The notes under the pieces are model-generated. The model did not search any database. It saw only the letters and a list, made by a program, of their open reading frames with translations, and was not told the origin of the DNA. Shown piece by piece: positions 53,136 through 62,900 of a DNA stretch of 64,000 bases (positions are counted from its first letter, which is position 1; the number at the start of each line of letters is the position of its first letter). The position numbers were made by a program, and so were the translations under genes. This DNA comes from Trebonia sp963771985 (lineage in GTDB: Bacteria > Actinomycetota > Actinomycetes > Streptosporangiales > Streptosporangiaceae): the NCBI GenBank assembly GCA_963771985.1, contig CAVYVO010000006.1, positions 124,001 to 188,000 on the forward strand, in the 5' to 3' direction.

Positions 53136-53897
53136 ATGCCTGACGAATATGAGCTCTATACAGATGAACGTATGACATCCAAAGCTAGCAAGCCTGGCAA
53201 ATGGTTTTGGCTCGGAGGCCTTGTGTGCACCGAGCCCGGAGGTGCCCGATTGCGAGAAGGCCTTTCAAAGGTGCGCTTTGATCATAATCTCACAAGCGAA
53301 ATGAAGTGGGAAAAGATCTCTGGACGTTATCTTACTTCATATTGTAATTGGGTCGACGTATTCTTCAATGATCCGTTTGCGCGGTTCTCGCTGTTTCAAA
53401 TCGACACATCTGGCCGTGAGTGGAATTCATTTCGGCCCCGATCCGACCGGAGGGCCTCGTCTGATGATCGTCTTGCTTCGGCGTATCATCAGTTCTTGAT
53501 CGTCACCTTCGGCCCCTTGCGAGACTCTCGGCGCTGGCACGTATATCATGATGCCGGCATGTTCTCGCGAGAGACCGTACTCAAACGAGTTGGTTTTCTC
53601 TTCAGTCGAACCTACAAGGTCGCATTCGGCCCTAAATCAAGCAGAATAATCCGCGGAACGGCAGAACTCGACTCGGCGCATGCGGATCTAATACAGCTCG
53701 CTGATGTGCTGCTCGGTGCGTTCAGCTGCTTGACTGATGGCTTCCGTCCGGAGAGCTCCGCCAAGACTCAATTTGTTGAATACTGCGGGCAGGCCATCAG
53801 AGCCAAGCCATGGACGCGCAGTAATCAGGAACGCCTTATTGTGAATAAGTGGGTCGAACCAGCGAAATTTGTATACGCGCGTGACCGGGAAAGCTGA
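53136..53897 (+). CDS. DUF3800 domain protein
   Basis: In the 253-residue protein the N-terminus LYTDERMTSK corresponds to the DUF3800 YxDES motif (here DER), followed by WFWLGGLV, LTSEMKWEKISGRYL and the C-terminal acidic segment ELDSAHADLIQLADVLLGAFS. DUF3800 has an RNase H-like fold and recurs in mobile elements and phage-defence contexts. Composition is clearly lower in GC than the backbone. The change from DES to DER at the first catalytic motif may affect activity. It is convergent with the PIN gene. Confidence 0.8.
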   Translation: MPDEYELYTDERMTSKASKPGKWFWLGGLVCTEPGGARLREGLSKVRFDHNLTSEMKWEKISGRYLTSYCNWVDVFFNDPFARFSLFQIDTSGREWNSFRPRSDRRASSDDRLASAYHQFLIVTFGPLRDSRRWHVYHDAGMFSRETVLKRVGFLFSRTYKVAFGPKSSRIIRGTAELDSAHADLIQLADVLLGAFSCLTDGFRPESSAKTQFVEYCGQAIRAKPWTRSNQERLIVNKWVEPAKFVYARDRES

Positions 53898-54542
53898 AGA
53901 GAAATGAATTTTCTCTGGACGCAGATCGGAAACAGTGAATGGGATGACTATCAAGTCATGCACGCTCGGCATTTAGGTTATCATTTCCGGCTACTCGTCG
54001 GTGGCACACTATCATGCCCATAGCGCGCCGGCTCGCGTCAGTCCGGGATGGAAGCCTGGGTGGACTCTGTTCCAGCACATTTCAGCCACGCCTAGCTGGA
54101 CGGCAACAGCGTCGAGGGAAATTGATCGAGCTGAACGGCTGGTTCCTTCAGTAGATGCTGCGCCGTACGGGGCCTACGCCCGGCGTACCTACGACCGCAC
54201 TATGACAGGTCGGCCTTGAGACAACCCGCATTGTGTTAACGATAGGCGGTAACAAAAAGCACCAGATCACAGCGATGCGCTTGCGCCGATAATGCTCGGC
54301 AACCTGATTGCCAAGCAACCGCGCTGACGCTACACCGAACCGGGTCATCTGTGTCCGGCGACGCAGAGGACGGCTACCCGACATGGATCTGCCGATGTGC
54401 GGGCGGTGTACGTTCGTAGCTGTCCTCCGACTTGGTCCAGCACTTTCTCACCAATAGACGCGACAATCGGATACTCACGTGCAACGGTCATATTGCACCA
54501 GGGAGCCACCAGCAAAAAGAAAGATCATCTTATGTAAGCGTT
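53898..54542. other. Gap of 645 bp between two convergent cargo genes
   Basis: No reading frame with a ribosome site or family pattern was seen on either strand. The stretch is mixed in composition and may contain remnants of older insertions and terminators for both genes. Confidence 0.4.
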
Positions 54543-55571
54543 TTAAGGCAAGTCTAGTTTCGCGCGGAGACGATAGGGCTCGTAGCGGACTCCAAGAGAA
54601 AGGGCGGCCCGGCCGAAGATTACATTTGCGATGCTCGGTTCACCGTGAGGAGTAATAGCATTGATTTGCACGTTGTCTAGAGTAATTTCCCGCGCCTCAG
54701 GACCGTCGAGCCCGACTGTAGCACTCGCGCGAACTTCGGCCGCAGCAGGTGGTTCAGCCACGTCAGGGAACTCAGGCTCCACTAGGTAGTATTCGAAAAC
54801 TCCAGAAACAGATACCTGATCGTGGACTTCCGTAAGGAACACCTCGATTTTAGCACTAATGCAGCTCTGGACGATGAATCCGCCATGAGCGGGCAGTATG
54901 GTAGAGAGTTCCTCTGCCACGGCCTCCGAAATTATTTCACGTAGCGCCTGAGTCTGCAAGGAAGGCTCGTTGGTTGACCAATGTTGAAGCAAAGCTTCAA
55001 CATTTCGGAAGAGGCTTACCGGGCGACCGAGCCCACGTACTTCTTCCGCAAGCTTAGCAGCAAGCTCGTTGCTGTCTTTACCGCTATAAAAGCCTCCATC
55101 GTCAGTGACTATGTAGACATCGTTGTGCTCTGCTGCCCTGAGTACGACCCGCCAGATCACTGAGTCTTTGTACTGCTGGCTCCCCCGAGAGCTCGGAGGG
55201 CAGCACTCAAGAACCATCCGTCCTGCTGCGCGGAGATCATCATCCGTAACCGCAAGAATCTCCACCAGAGGTGAGAGCTCGCGGAGCCGTTTGTCAAACG
55301 CCTCCTCAACATCGTCATCCGAATGTCTCTCAACCTCGCGAGCGAGGCCAAGAATCTGTCGGATCTCACCAGAAGCGCGCAACATGTCCCTCTGGGCTGC
55401 CTGATGCTTCTCCATGAGATGGAGCAGGACTTCATCACGAACCACGCTAGGCAACCCGATGAATGCGTCGGCCTGATTGTGTAGGCCGAACAGCAGTGCG
55501 GCGGCCATCTGGTGCCGAAGCATCGGCATGCGATCCCACAGGTTGGTGTCGAGGACGACGCACGTACGCAC
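54543..55571 (-). CDS. PIN-domain (DUF4935-like) nuclease with a C-terminal beta-rich domain
   Basis: The 342-residue protein starts CVVLDTNLW (first PIN Asp). It continues with VRDEVLLHLMEKH, QQYKDSVIWRVVLRAAEHNDVYIVTDDGGFYSG (further acidic residues, about 135-165) and an Asn/Glu helix, together a PIN ribonuclease of the DUF4935 type. Residues 205-342 form a separate domain of predicted beta-strands (FIVQSCISAKIEVFL, SGVFEYYLVEPEF). PIN domains cut RNA in toxin and defence settings; no antitoxin is adjacent. Low GC marks it as cargo. Confidence 0.8.
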   Translation of the reverse strand: MRTCVVLDTNLWDRMPMLRHQMAAALLFGLHNQADAFIGLPSVVRDEVLLHLMEKHQAAQRDMLRASGEIRQILGLAREVERHSDDDVEEAFDKRLRELSPLVEILAVTDDDLRAAGRMVLECCPPSSRGSQQYKDSVIWRVVLRAAEHNDVYIVTDDGGFYSGKDSNELAAKLAEEVRGLGRPVSLFRNVEALLQHWSTNEPSLQTQALREIISEAVAEELSTILPAHGGFIVQSCISAKIEVFLTEVHDQVSVSGVFEYYLVEPEFPDVAEPPAAAEVRASATVGLDGPEAREITLDNVQINAITPHGEPSIANVIFGRAALSLGVRYEPYRLRAKLDLP

Positions 55572-56083
55572 TCGTTCACCTAATCAGCTTCCCGTCCCAG
55601 GGGCAACAAGATGCCACCGCGGCATGAGAATCATGGGCGTGATGCTCGCGTCGACGTCTACTTGGTGAACACGAACCAGCGGATCGAGTCGCCACTGTCT
55701 GCCTTTCCAGCGCACTATCTGCCGCTGTCCGGCCGCCTGGATCTGCCGCGGTCGAGCCGGACCGTTACCGTGGGATGTGCGGGTGGACGCGTCCACGCGT
55801 GCGGGAGCTACTGTGCGCGGATGCTCATACCGCGCTGGCGCTGCTGCATGAAGCCCATGATGGCATTGTCGATGACCTTTGCCTCCCCGGTGGCCATGAA
55901 GCCTCCTCGGGTAATCGCGTCTTGGATCGGGTCGCGGCAACGGGCCCCAATGTCTGCCAGCCTGGGGAACCAGTCCAAGAACGCAGCCCGGTCACTGGGC
56001 ACCATCTTCTGGCCCGTGAAGAACGCGAAGGTGGATCACCCCGGGAACCTTGGAGGCCATGAAACCTGGAAGGATGCAGGCTC

Positions 56084-56404
56084 ATGGCAGCACAGAAGAA
56101 GTATCCGGATGAGCTGCGCGAACGCGCGGTGAAGATGGTCATCGAGATCCGGGAACGCGAGGGCAAGGGCCGGGGCGAGATCGCCCGGGTCGCAGGTCAG
56201 CTGGGTGTTCACCGCGAGGCTCTCCGGTCGTGGGTGCAGCGGGCGGAAATTGACGGCGGCTCTCGGCCTGGTGTGACGACGGACTCAAGGCAGCGGATCG
56301 CGGAGTTGGAGAGGGAAGTCCGCGAGCTGCGGCGGGCGAATGAGATCCTGAAGGCCGCGTCCGCGTATTTCGCTAGGGAACTCGACCCGAGGCTGCCGCG
56401 CTAG
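56084..56404 (+). CDS. IS3-family OrfA (transposase HTH subunit)
   Basis: The 106-residue protein has an N-terminal helix-turn-helix (YPDELRERAVKMVIEIRERE, then EIARVAGQLGVHREALRSWVQRAEID) and a C-terminal leucine-zipper-like helix (IAELEREVRELRRANEILKAASAYF), the standard IS3 OrfA layout. It ends at 56,404, with the orfB frame open from 56,377 in the -1 phase, so an OrfAB fusion by programmed -1 frameshifting is expected in the overlap. A clear A-rich slippery heptamer is not obvious. Confidence 0.9.
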   Translation: MAAQKKYPDELRERAVKMVIEIREREGKGRGEIARVAGQLGVHREALRSWVQRAEIDGGSRPGVTTDSRQRIAELEREVRELRRANEILKAASAYFARELDPRLPR

Positions 56405-57321
56405 TCGAGTTCATTGACGCGCACCGGGGCCAGTTTGGCATCGAACCGGTCTGTGCGGTCCTGGAGTTTCCCGTGTCGTCGTATTACTACGCGAAGAAGC
56501 GCGAGTCCGAGCCGACGGCGCGGGAAATCCGAGATGCAATCCTGAGGGAGAAGATCATGGAGGTGTGGAAGGACAGGAAGAAGGGCCGGGAAGTGTACGG
56601 TGCGCGGAAGATGTGGCTGAAATTGAATCAGATGGGAATTGAGGTGGCGCGGTGCACTGTCGAGCGGCTGATGGGCGAACTGGGGATCGGCGGCGTGCGG
56701 TCCAGGCGGAAGCGCCCGCGGACGACCGTGCCGGGCGACCCGGCGGGGCGGCCGTCGGACCTGCTGGGTCGGTGCTTCACCGCGCCGGCGCCGAACCGCC
56801 GCTGGGTGGCGGACATCACGTACGTGATGACATTTTCCGGCTGGGTGTACACGGCGTTCATCATGGATTTGTATTCACGCCGGATTGTCGGCTGGCAGGT
56901 CGCTGACAACCTGCGTTCCGATCTTGCCCTCGATGCGCTTGAAATGGCGATCTGGGAACGCCGTCACGATGATCTTGGCGGCCTGGTGCATCATTCTGAT
57001 CGCGGTGTCCAGTATACCGCGATTCGTTACACGGAACGGCTTGAGGGAGCGAAGGCGGTTCGCTCGGTCGGCAGCAAGGGAGATTCTTATGATAACGCTG
57101 CTGCGGAATCGCTGAACAGTCTGTACAAGCGCGAGCTCATCGACTTCGAGAAAGGCTGGGAAGGTGTCGATGATGTGATGATTGCCACGATGGAGTGGGT
57201 GTCGTGGTATAACGAGGAGAGGATTCACTCGTACTGCGGTGATATTGCGCCGAAAAGGTTCGAGGAACTCTATTATAAAGCGCAGGAATCTGCTAAGCTA
57301 TCAAGCAGTTCGCAGACATAG
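56377..57321 (+). CDS. IS3-family OrfB (DDE integrase-like catalytic domain)
   Basis: The frame opens at 56,377 and encodes LVEFIDAHRGQFGIEPVCAVL before the first GTG at 56,473, as expected for a product made by frameshift from OrfA. Catalytic residues are visible in WVADITYV (D), LVHHSDRGVQYTAIRY (D) and DNAAAESLNSLYKRELI (E), with HTH_21 and rve domains in the usual order. The C-terminus VSWYNEERIHSYCGDIAPKRFE is typical. The gene is intact, so the element may still be mobile. Confidence 0.9.
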   Translation, partial: GTRPEAAALVEFIDAHRGQFGIEPVCAVLEFPVSSYYYAKKRESEPTAREIRDAILREKIMEVWKDRKKGREVYGARKMWLKLNQMGIEVARCTVERLMGELGIGGVRSRRKRPRTTVPGDPAGRPSDLLGRCFTAPAPNRRWVADITYVMTFSGWVYTAFIMDLYSRRIVGWQVADNLRSDLALDALEMAIWERRHDDLGGLVHHSDRGVQYTAIRYTERLEGAKAVRSVGSKGDSYDNAAAESLNSLYKRELIDFEKGWEGVDDVMIATMEWVSWYNEERIHSYCGDIAPKRFEELYYKAQESAKLSSSSQT

Positions 57322-58557
57322 CGGCCTCCAGACTTGCCGGGGCGAACCAAAGGTGTACTGGCGGTCGATGGGCGGGATCAAATCAGGCAGGACGTGATGG
57401 AGGAACTTGCTCCCCGCGACGATCTGGGTCCGCGACGTGCTCACCTTGACGTGAGCGATCACATCCCAGGCGATGATGGCGGCCTCGCGGGATGCCTGCC
57501 CGCTCAACGTGGTGATACGCAGAGGCCACAGCTGCTGCAGCGCGGGCGCTGTTTCCCTCAGAGCAGTGGTGATCTGCCTGAAGTCAGCGACTTTCGCTGC
57601 CTGCGGTCCCATCCTATGCATGCCCCAAGCGGGAAGGACGGCATACACGTATTCAAGGAAGAGATTGTCGTCGAGCAAGGAGCTGGCCGTGTGGTGTTCT
57701 CGCCGCCGTTCAATGGCTCGCAGATGGAAGTACAGGCTCGGACCCGGGAATGCCTGTCTGGCTTCGAACGCCGCAACGTATCCGGCGAAGTCGGCGATGA
57801 GTTGTTCAACCCGCTCTCCCGCCCGCTGACGTGCACCCTGCCGTCGGCCTGGCTCGTCAGATGAGTTGGCCGCTACCTGCCCAGGTTGCGCGAACTCCCT
57901 CCGGTCAGCCGCGACATTTACGATCTTGCCCGTGCCGCTGTGGCTGCGGACGATCAGCTTGTCCACGGCGAGCTGTCGGCAGACCGCGTTGACGTAGACG
58001 CGGTTCATCTGCGCCGCCTGGGCGATCTGATCGTCATCGAGTGGTACATGGCTTTGGCGTATGAGCCCGAGGACCTGGTTTCGCCGCCCGCCGGTGCGCG
58101 TCATACGAATATTATGCGCTACCCCCATAATGCTGGCGCCTACTGCCGATCCAGACACGATCTTTACTGGCATTTGAGGTCATCGGAGCACGCGCTAGCC
58201 TGGACGCGCAGGCCGAGCCTGGCATTGCCGGGTTCCGCGTTCCTGTTCTTTATCGCCCTCGGCTGCAACACCGTCAATTCGGTTATTAGCGACCGGCGGG
58301 CCCGGTAAGACAGGAGGACGCGCTACGAACGCTAAAGATGCGGAAACGAGATTGCTCGTAAGGGCAATAGCATCTGGTTTCCTCACCAGCGTGGCGGGGG
58401 TAGCGATAGGAGCAGTAACGTCGGGCTGAGCCTGCCGCAATTGTGACTTCCCGAACAGACTGATCCTGCAGCCGACGTTCTCTCATGCCGCTTTGCGGTC
58501 GGCCGTCACTGCCTCACCGGTAGGGCAGACAACGTGAGAGATCGGCTGATTTACCGC

Positions 58558-59249
58558 TCATACCGCGGAGCCTCCATCCTGCCGCGGACCTCCGGAGGCC
58601 TCGGTCAGCAAGTAGTATTCCGCAACCACCCAGCATTGTTTACACCTGACGTCGGTGCGCATCAAGCGGTGCGAGGTGGACCGCAGAAAGCTGACCACCT
58701 TCCCTTCTCCGCGACGGTCCTCGAACTCGGGATAGATCATCATGGGCGTCAGATGAAGAAGGAGGAGTCGGGCACAGGTTCCGGCATCACTGCGGACAGG
58801 CACCTGAACGTCAAGAGGTAGAGCGGAGTGAGTGGATCTTCCCGGATGCGGACCACGACACACCCTCGTTCCTGCCATCCTTGCTCAACCATAGGTGCCT
58901 CGAGAAAGTCCCGTTCCTCGTGGCCTTGATGCCAGTAGGCGCCGTCATATTCCACAACTAGCGCCCTATCGCCAGACATCTGGAACACCATTTCAAGCCG
59001 AGTCTGTCGCCGACCGATGTAGAAACGCTGGTCTTGATGGCCTGGACCAATCGCGTAGTCGACCAACGTGAAGATTTGACCTTGGAGCTTCGATGTTGCT
59101 TGATCCCCGGTCAACGCACAATGACCTTGCTCGCATCTTGCCTGGTAACGGCCCGTCGCACCTGACCATCTCGTCCGCATGCCGAATACCATAACGACAG
59201 CTGCCGACATTCCCGTTGACCATCCATGGGCGCCCGCCTCGCGCATCAC
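58558..59249 (-). pseudogene. Endonuclease-like gene with a frameshift near 58,820
   Basis: The first frame carries a PD-(D/E)XK or DUF559-like core: QTRLEMVFQMSGDRALVVEYDGAYWHQGHEERD, then CVVVRIREDPLTPL. It then degenerates. A second frame continues with LDVQVPVRSDAGTCARLLLLHL, then FLRSTSHRLMRTDVRCKQC, which fits as the missing C-terminus and ends in TGA at 58,558. One lost base around CCGCTCTACCTC explains the change. The 5' end is unclear. The gap 58,174-58,557 shows no gene. Confidence 0.6.
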
Positions 59250-59340
59250 TCATTGACGCACTCATCTGCCGCTGACAGAGAGGGTCATCGCACCCGTTTC
59301 GGCGCGCTGTCACACCGCTGCGAGGTGCGGAAACGACCGC

Positions 59341-59886
59341 TCACGTTAGCTTGACGCGATCGCTTGTCGTCAGTCTGGTGATGACGATGTTATGGACATG
59401 CGGGTCCGGGAGGCCGTGAGGGCCGCAGTGGTGCTCGAAGGAGGCGATGACCCAGCGCTGCGGTTTGACCGGCGAGAACGTCGTTATGCCTGCGTTCTGC
59501 AGCAGTTCGAGCGCCGCATAGTTCGCCTTCCAGGCGCGTGACCAGATTGCCTGCACCTGCTGCCATTGCTGCTCGGCCAGCTCGCCGTTCCCGGCGTGGT
59601 AGGCCTCCATCGCGGTCTGGAAGGCTTGGACGTGTTCGGCGGTGAGTTCTTCGGGGGCTTCCCACACGAGGTCGGCGATCTTGCCGTCGGCGGCTAGGCG
59701 GTGCAGCGTCGCGCTGTCAACGTCGCCGCCGAGCGGCAGTTCGTGATCGGGGCATGCCAGGCCGATCCAGATGCCTGACGGCTCGTCAACGTCGGCGTGT
59801 TCCAGCACGTGGGCCAGGTCATCGTGCAGCCAAGTCATCCGCAGGACGCCGCTGAGTCCTGGGGCCGTGATGGTGGTACTTGTCAT
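59341..59886 (-). CDS. Relaxase-associated protein of unknown function, 181 aa
   Basis: ATG 59886 (MTSTTITAPGLSG) is chosen because the longer frame overlaps the relaxase end without conserved features. The protein is acidic, with a long helical middle (ELTAEHVQAFQTAMEAYHAGN) and a C-terminus FEHHCGPHGLPDPHVHNIVITRL whose HVHN is reminiscent of the metal-binding His motif of MobF relaxases. It is placed 44 bp after the relaxase stop. A role in DNA processing is a guess. Confidence 0.68.
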   Translation of the reverse strand: MTSTTITAPGLSGVLRMTWLHDDLAHVLEHADVDEPSGIWIGLACPDHELPLGGDVDSATLHRLAADGKIADLVWEAPEELTAEHVQAFQTAMEAYHAGNGELAEQQWQQVQAIWSRAWKANYAALELLQNAGITTFSPVKPQRWVIASFEHHCGPHGLPDPHVHNIVITRLTTSDRVKLT

Positions 59887-59929
59887 TACGCGCTCACCTT
59901 CCCCACGTCCAGCATGCACCCGGCTGCCG

Positions 59930-62900
59930 TCAATTCGCGGCCTCGATGTCCCGGTCGCGGTCGGCGGCACGTTCCAGTACCCGGGCTGATGGGCGGATCT
60001 CCGGCTTGGGAGGTTGCAAGATCGCGTCCTTGCTGCGTCCATTCCAGGGCGGGAACGCCTGGCCAAGATCGCCGTAGTCAGGATCTTCGGAAGGGATCAT
60101 CATGCTCTGCCGTTCGGCGAGCTTTTCCGCGAACGTGTGGTGCTCGGCAGCCAGATCCTTGATCCACTGGCCCATCTCCTCGGTCTCCTCCCCTGCGGTC
60201 ATAGCGAGCTCATCCCGCTGGGCTTGGGTTACGGGCTCAGGTTCGGCCGAACGTAGTGGCGTGAACCGCTGCTCTGGATGGCGGCGGCGCAGCTCCGCGT
60301 CGGCGGCGACGGCCATCTGACGCTGTTGTTGGGTTGCTTGCGCCCACTCGGCCCGGTCGGCCATGGTCGTGGCGAACACGGTCTCGCGTTGGCGGTAGGC
60401 GTCGTGCATGGCCTGGTAGCTGGCGGCCAGGGTCTGCTGGCGGGCGGCCGCGTGGTCGTCGCCGCGTCTGGCGGCTGCCTTTGCTTCTGCGTCGGCCCGG
60501 ATGGCGGCCAGGCGGGCTTCCTGGGCGCCAAGGCGGACCTGGCGGAGTTCGTCACCGACCCACTGCGGCGCCCAGGCGGTTTCGATGGGGTATGTGTCGC
60601 GCAGATGCAGCAGCGTCCCGTCTGGCAGGCCGCGGACATCGGGGCCGTCGACGGGGCCTAGAGCGGCGGAGGCCTCGTGCCAGGCGGCCCGCTTGTCGGG
60701 GTCGGCCGCTAGGGGTTCGGGGCCGATCGGCTCGGTGGGATGGTCGTGGCCACACAGTTCCCGGTACGCGCCGATCGAGCTGGCGCGGCGCTGCCACTTG
60801 AGCCGGTCCAGCGGGTGTTCGGGTACCGGGCCCAGTGCGTTGACCGCCCATGGCAGGGAGTTCTCCGCAGCGTGCGCGCCTATTCGGACCTTACGGGCGT
60901 CCATCATGCCGGCGATCTGGGCAGCGAACGCCTTCCGTTCGGGATCGGCGATGTCGGGCACCTGCCCGCGCCAGGAGCCGGGCGGGAGCGGGACGAGCGA
61001 GTGGACACGATGCCGGAGCCTTGCGTTGATGACGCTGGGAACGTCCCGGGCTCCGGTCAGGGGCCGCTCGGCGATGGCGGCGGCCAGGGCCTGACCGAGG
61101 CCCAGGCCGGCCAGTTCGGCGGCGCGCATGGTGCGCCATAGCCATCTGGCCTGGTGACCCGGCTCCTGCCGGTAGCCGGGCGGGAGGGCGTCCATGAGCA
61201 GCTTCCGGTAGTTCTGCTCGCGGGTGGGGGTGGTCTCAGCTGTCCAGATGGCGTGCAGGATTGCCAGGTGGTCGGCGTCGGACAGGGCCTGCTGCCGTGT
61301 CTGGAGTGCGGACAGCTGCTGACCGTCTCGCGCCAGCACATCGGACAGCACGCCGAGCGCGTCGCCGGTTCCGGCCGTCTGGGTCGCGTCAACAGGCTCG
61401 CTGTCGTGTTCGCTGGTGAGGCGGTCGTAGCGGGCCAGTTCGGGGGCCGGGCGCGGGCCCGGGGCCGGGTCGGCGATCTTCGGGGACAGGGTGAAGACGT
61501 AGGCCGTGTTGGTGGTGGTGCCGCGGGTCAGGGCGACGTAGGCGTGCTGGCGGTCCTCGGTGCCGGTGATGACCGCCAGGCCGGTGTGCACGGTGCGGCT
61601 TTGCGCGACGTGGTCGGTGACCGCGTAGCCGAGTTCGGCGTCGTGGTAATTGGCGTACAGGAAGTTCCGGTCCGTCCACCGGCGCTGGCCCGTTCGCGGG
61701 TCGGCGTCAAGGGCGCGGCGGACGAGCAGGCCGGCCGAGGTGATCGCCTCGATGCGCAGCAGGTCGCCGTTCGCGAGAGACCGCCCGGGTTCGCCTGCTT
61801 CGACTGAGTGGTCGTTCTTGGTGCAGACGATCAGGTCGCCAGTGCTGGCTTCGGTTCCGTCGGCGATGTGTACCGTGGCGTCGGCTTGGACTAGGCCGAG
61901 GTGGATGAGGTCGTCGCGGATGCGGCGGGATAGTTCGCGGCGCAGGCTGTGTTCGGCGGCCATGAGCAGGGTGTCGGTGCCGTCGAGGGTGAGCGCGATG
62001 TAGGCGGCAGCGGCGGCGTCGGTCATCTGCTCGGGGTTGCCTGCGATGATGCGGCCGTGCTGGTCGTATTCGGCCAGGACCGAGGAGTCGCCGGTGCGCA
62101 GCCGCAGACTGGCTGCTTGTTCCCAGGCGGCGCGGAACCGGACCGGGGCGGGGAGGCGGACATAGCCGAGCGCGTCGGCCAGGAGGGACATGCCGCCGCC
62201 GTTTTCGACTGCCTGGAGTTGTTCGGCGTCGCCGGCCAGGACCATCTTGGCGCTGCGCGCTTCGGCCAGGCTGACCAGGTCCGACAGGTCGGGGGTGGGG
62301 ATCATCGAGGACTCGTCGACCAGCAGCAGGGTGCCCTCGGTGATGTCGATGGGGCCGCGGGCGCCGCGCTGGCCGGGCAGGTGTCCGAGGAACTGGGCGG
62401 TGTTGTAGGACTCGGCGACCCCGGTGGCCAGGGTGTTGCGGGCGGACTGCGAGGGAGTGATTCCGATGACTGGGCCGCGTCCCGACTCGGACCAGAGCCG
62501 GGCGGCTTCGGTCATCACTCGCGTCTTGCCGGAGCCGGCTGGCGCGTTGATGACCGAGACGCGCTGTCCGTCGGTCAGCACTGACAGGACAGCGGCGGTC
62601 TGGTTGGGAGTCAGGCCGGTTCGTTCGGGATGATTGGTTTGAGTTTCTTGCGCGCGGCCGGTCAGCGTGTCCTCGAGCTGCGCGGGGTCGGCGCCGAGTG
62701 CTTGCGCGGCGTCGGCGCGGGTCAGGCACGGCGCGGCGGCTGCACTGGCCTGCGCGACGAGGCGCTGTTCCATGGCCAGCTGCGCGCGGGTGGCGTACCG
62801 GACGCCGCCGTGGCGCTGGTAGATGCTGCGGCCGTCGGCGCGCAGCAGACTGCGCGGGACCTCGACCGCCTCCGGCGCTTCCAGGCAGAGCACCGGCTCG

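Larger units (their letters stand above)
56032..57349 (+). mobile_element. IS3-family insertion sequence, 1,318 bp
   Basis: Imperfect 27-bp terminal inverted repeats (56,032-56,058 and 57,323-57,349) begin TGG and end CCA. AAGG is duplicated at 56,028-56,031 and 57,350-57,353. orfA and orfB are arranged as in IS3, and the ends are confirmed by restoring the interrupted gene. Confidence 0.9.
55808..58173 (-). pseudogene. Winged-helix-like cargo gene of unknown function, split by an IS3-family element
   Basis: The 5' part (58,173-57,350) and 3' part (56,027-55,808) join in frame, giving 347 residues, after removal of the IS and one AAGG copy. The N-terminus has HTH character (DDDQIAQAAQMNRVYVNAVCRQLAVDKLI). 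The rest contains LYFHLRAIERRREH, YAVLPAWGMHRMGPQAAK, a KFLHHVLPDLIPPIDRQYTF segment and, across the junction, AFFTGQK. I have seen this pattern only in hypothetical proteins. The break removes the last 73 residues. Its 5' limit is uncertain because several Met codons lie near the start. Confidence 0.82.

Noticed and set aside
58195..58440. 81-residue - strand frame after the split HTH-like gene
   Set aside because: Low-complexity shadow sequence without ribosome site.
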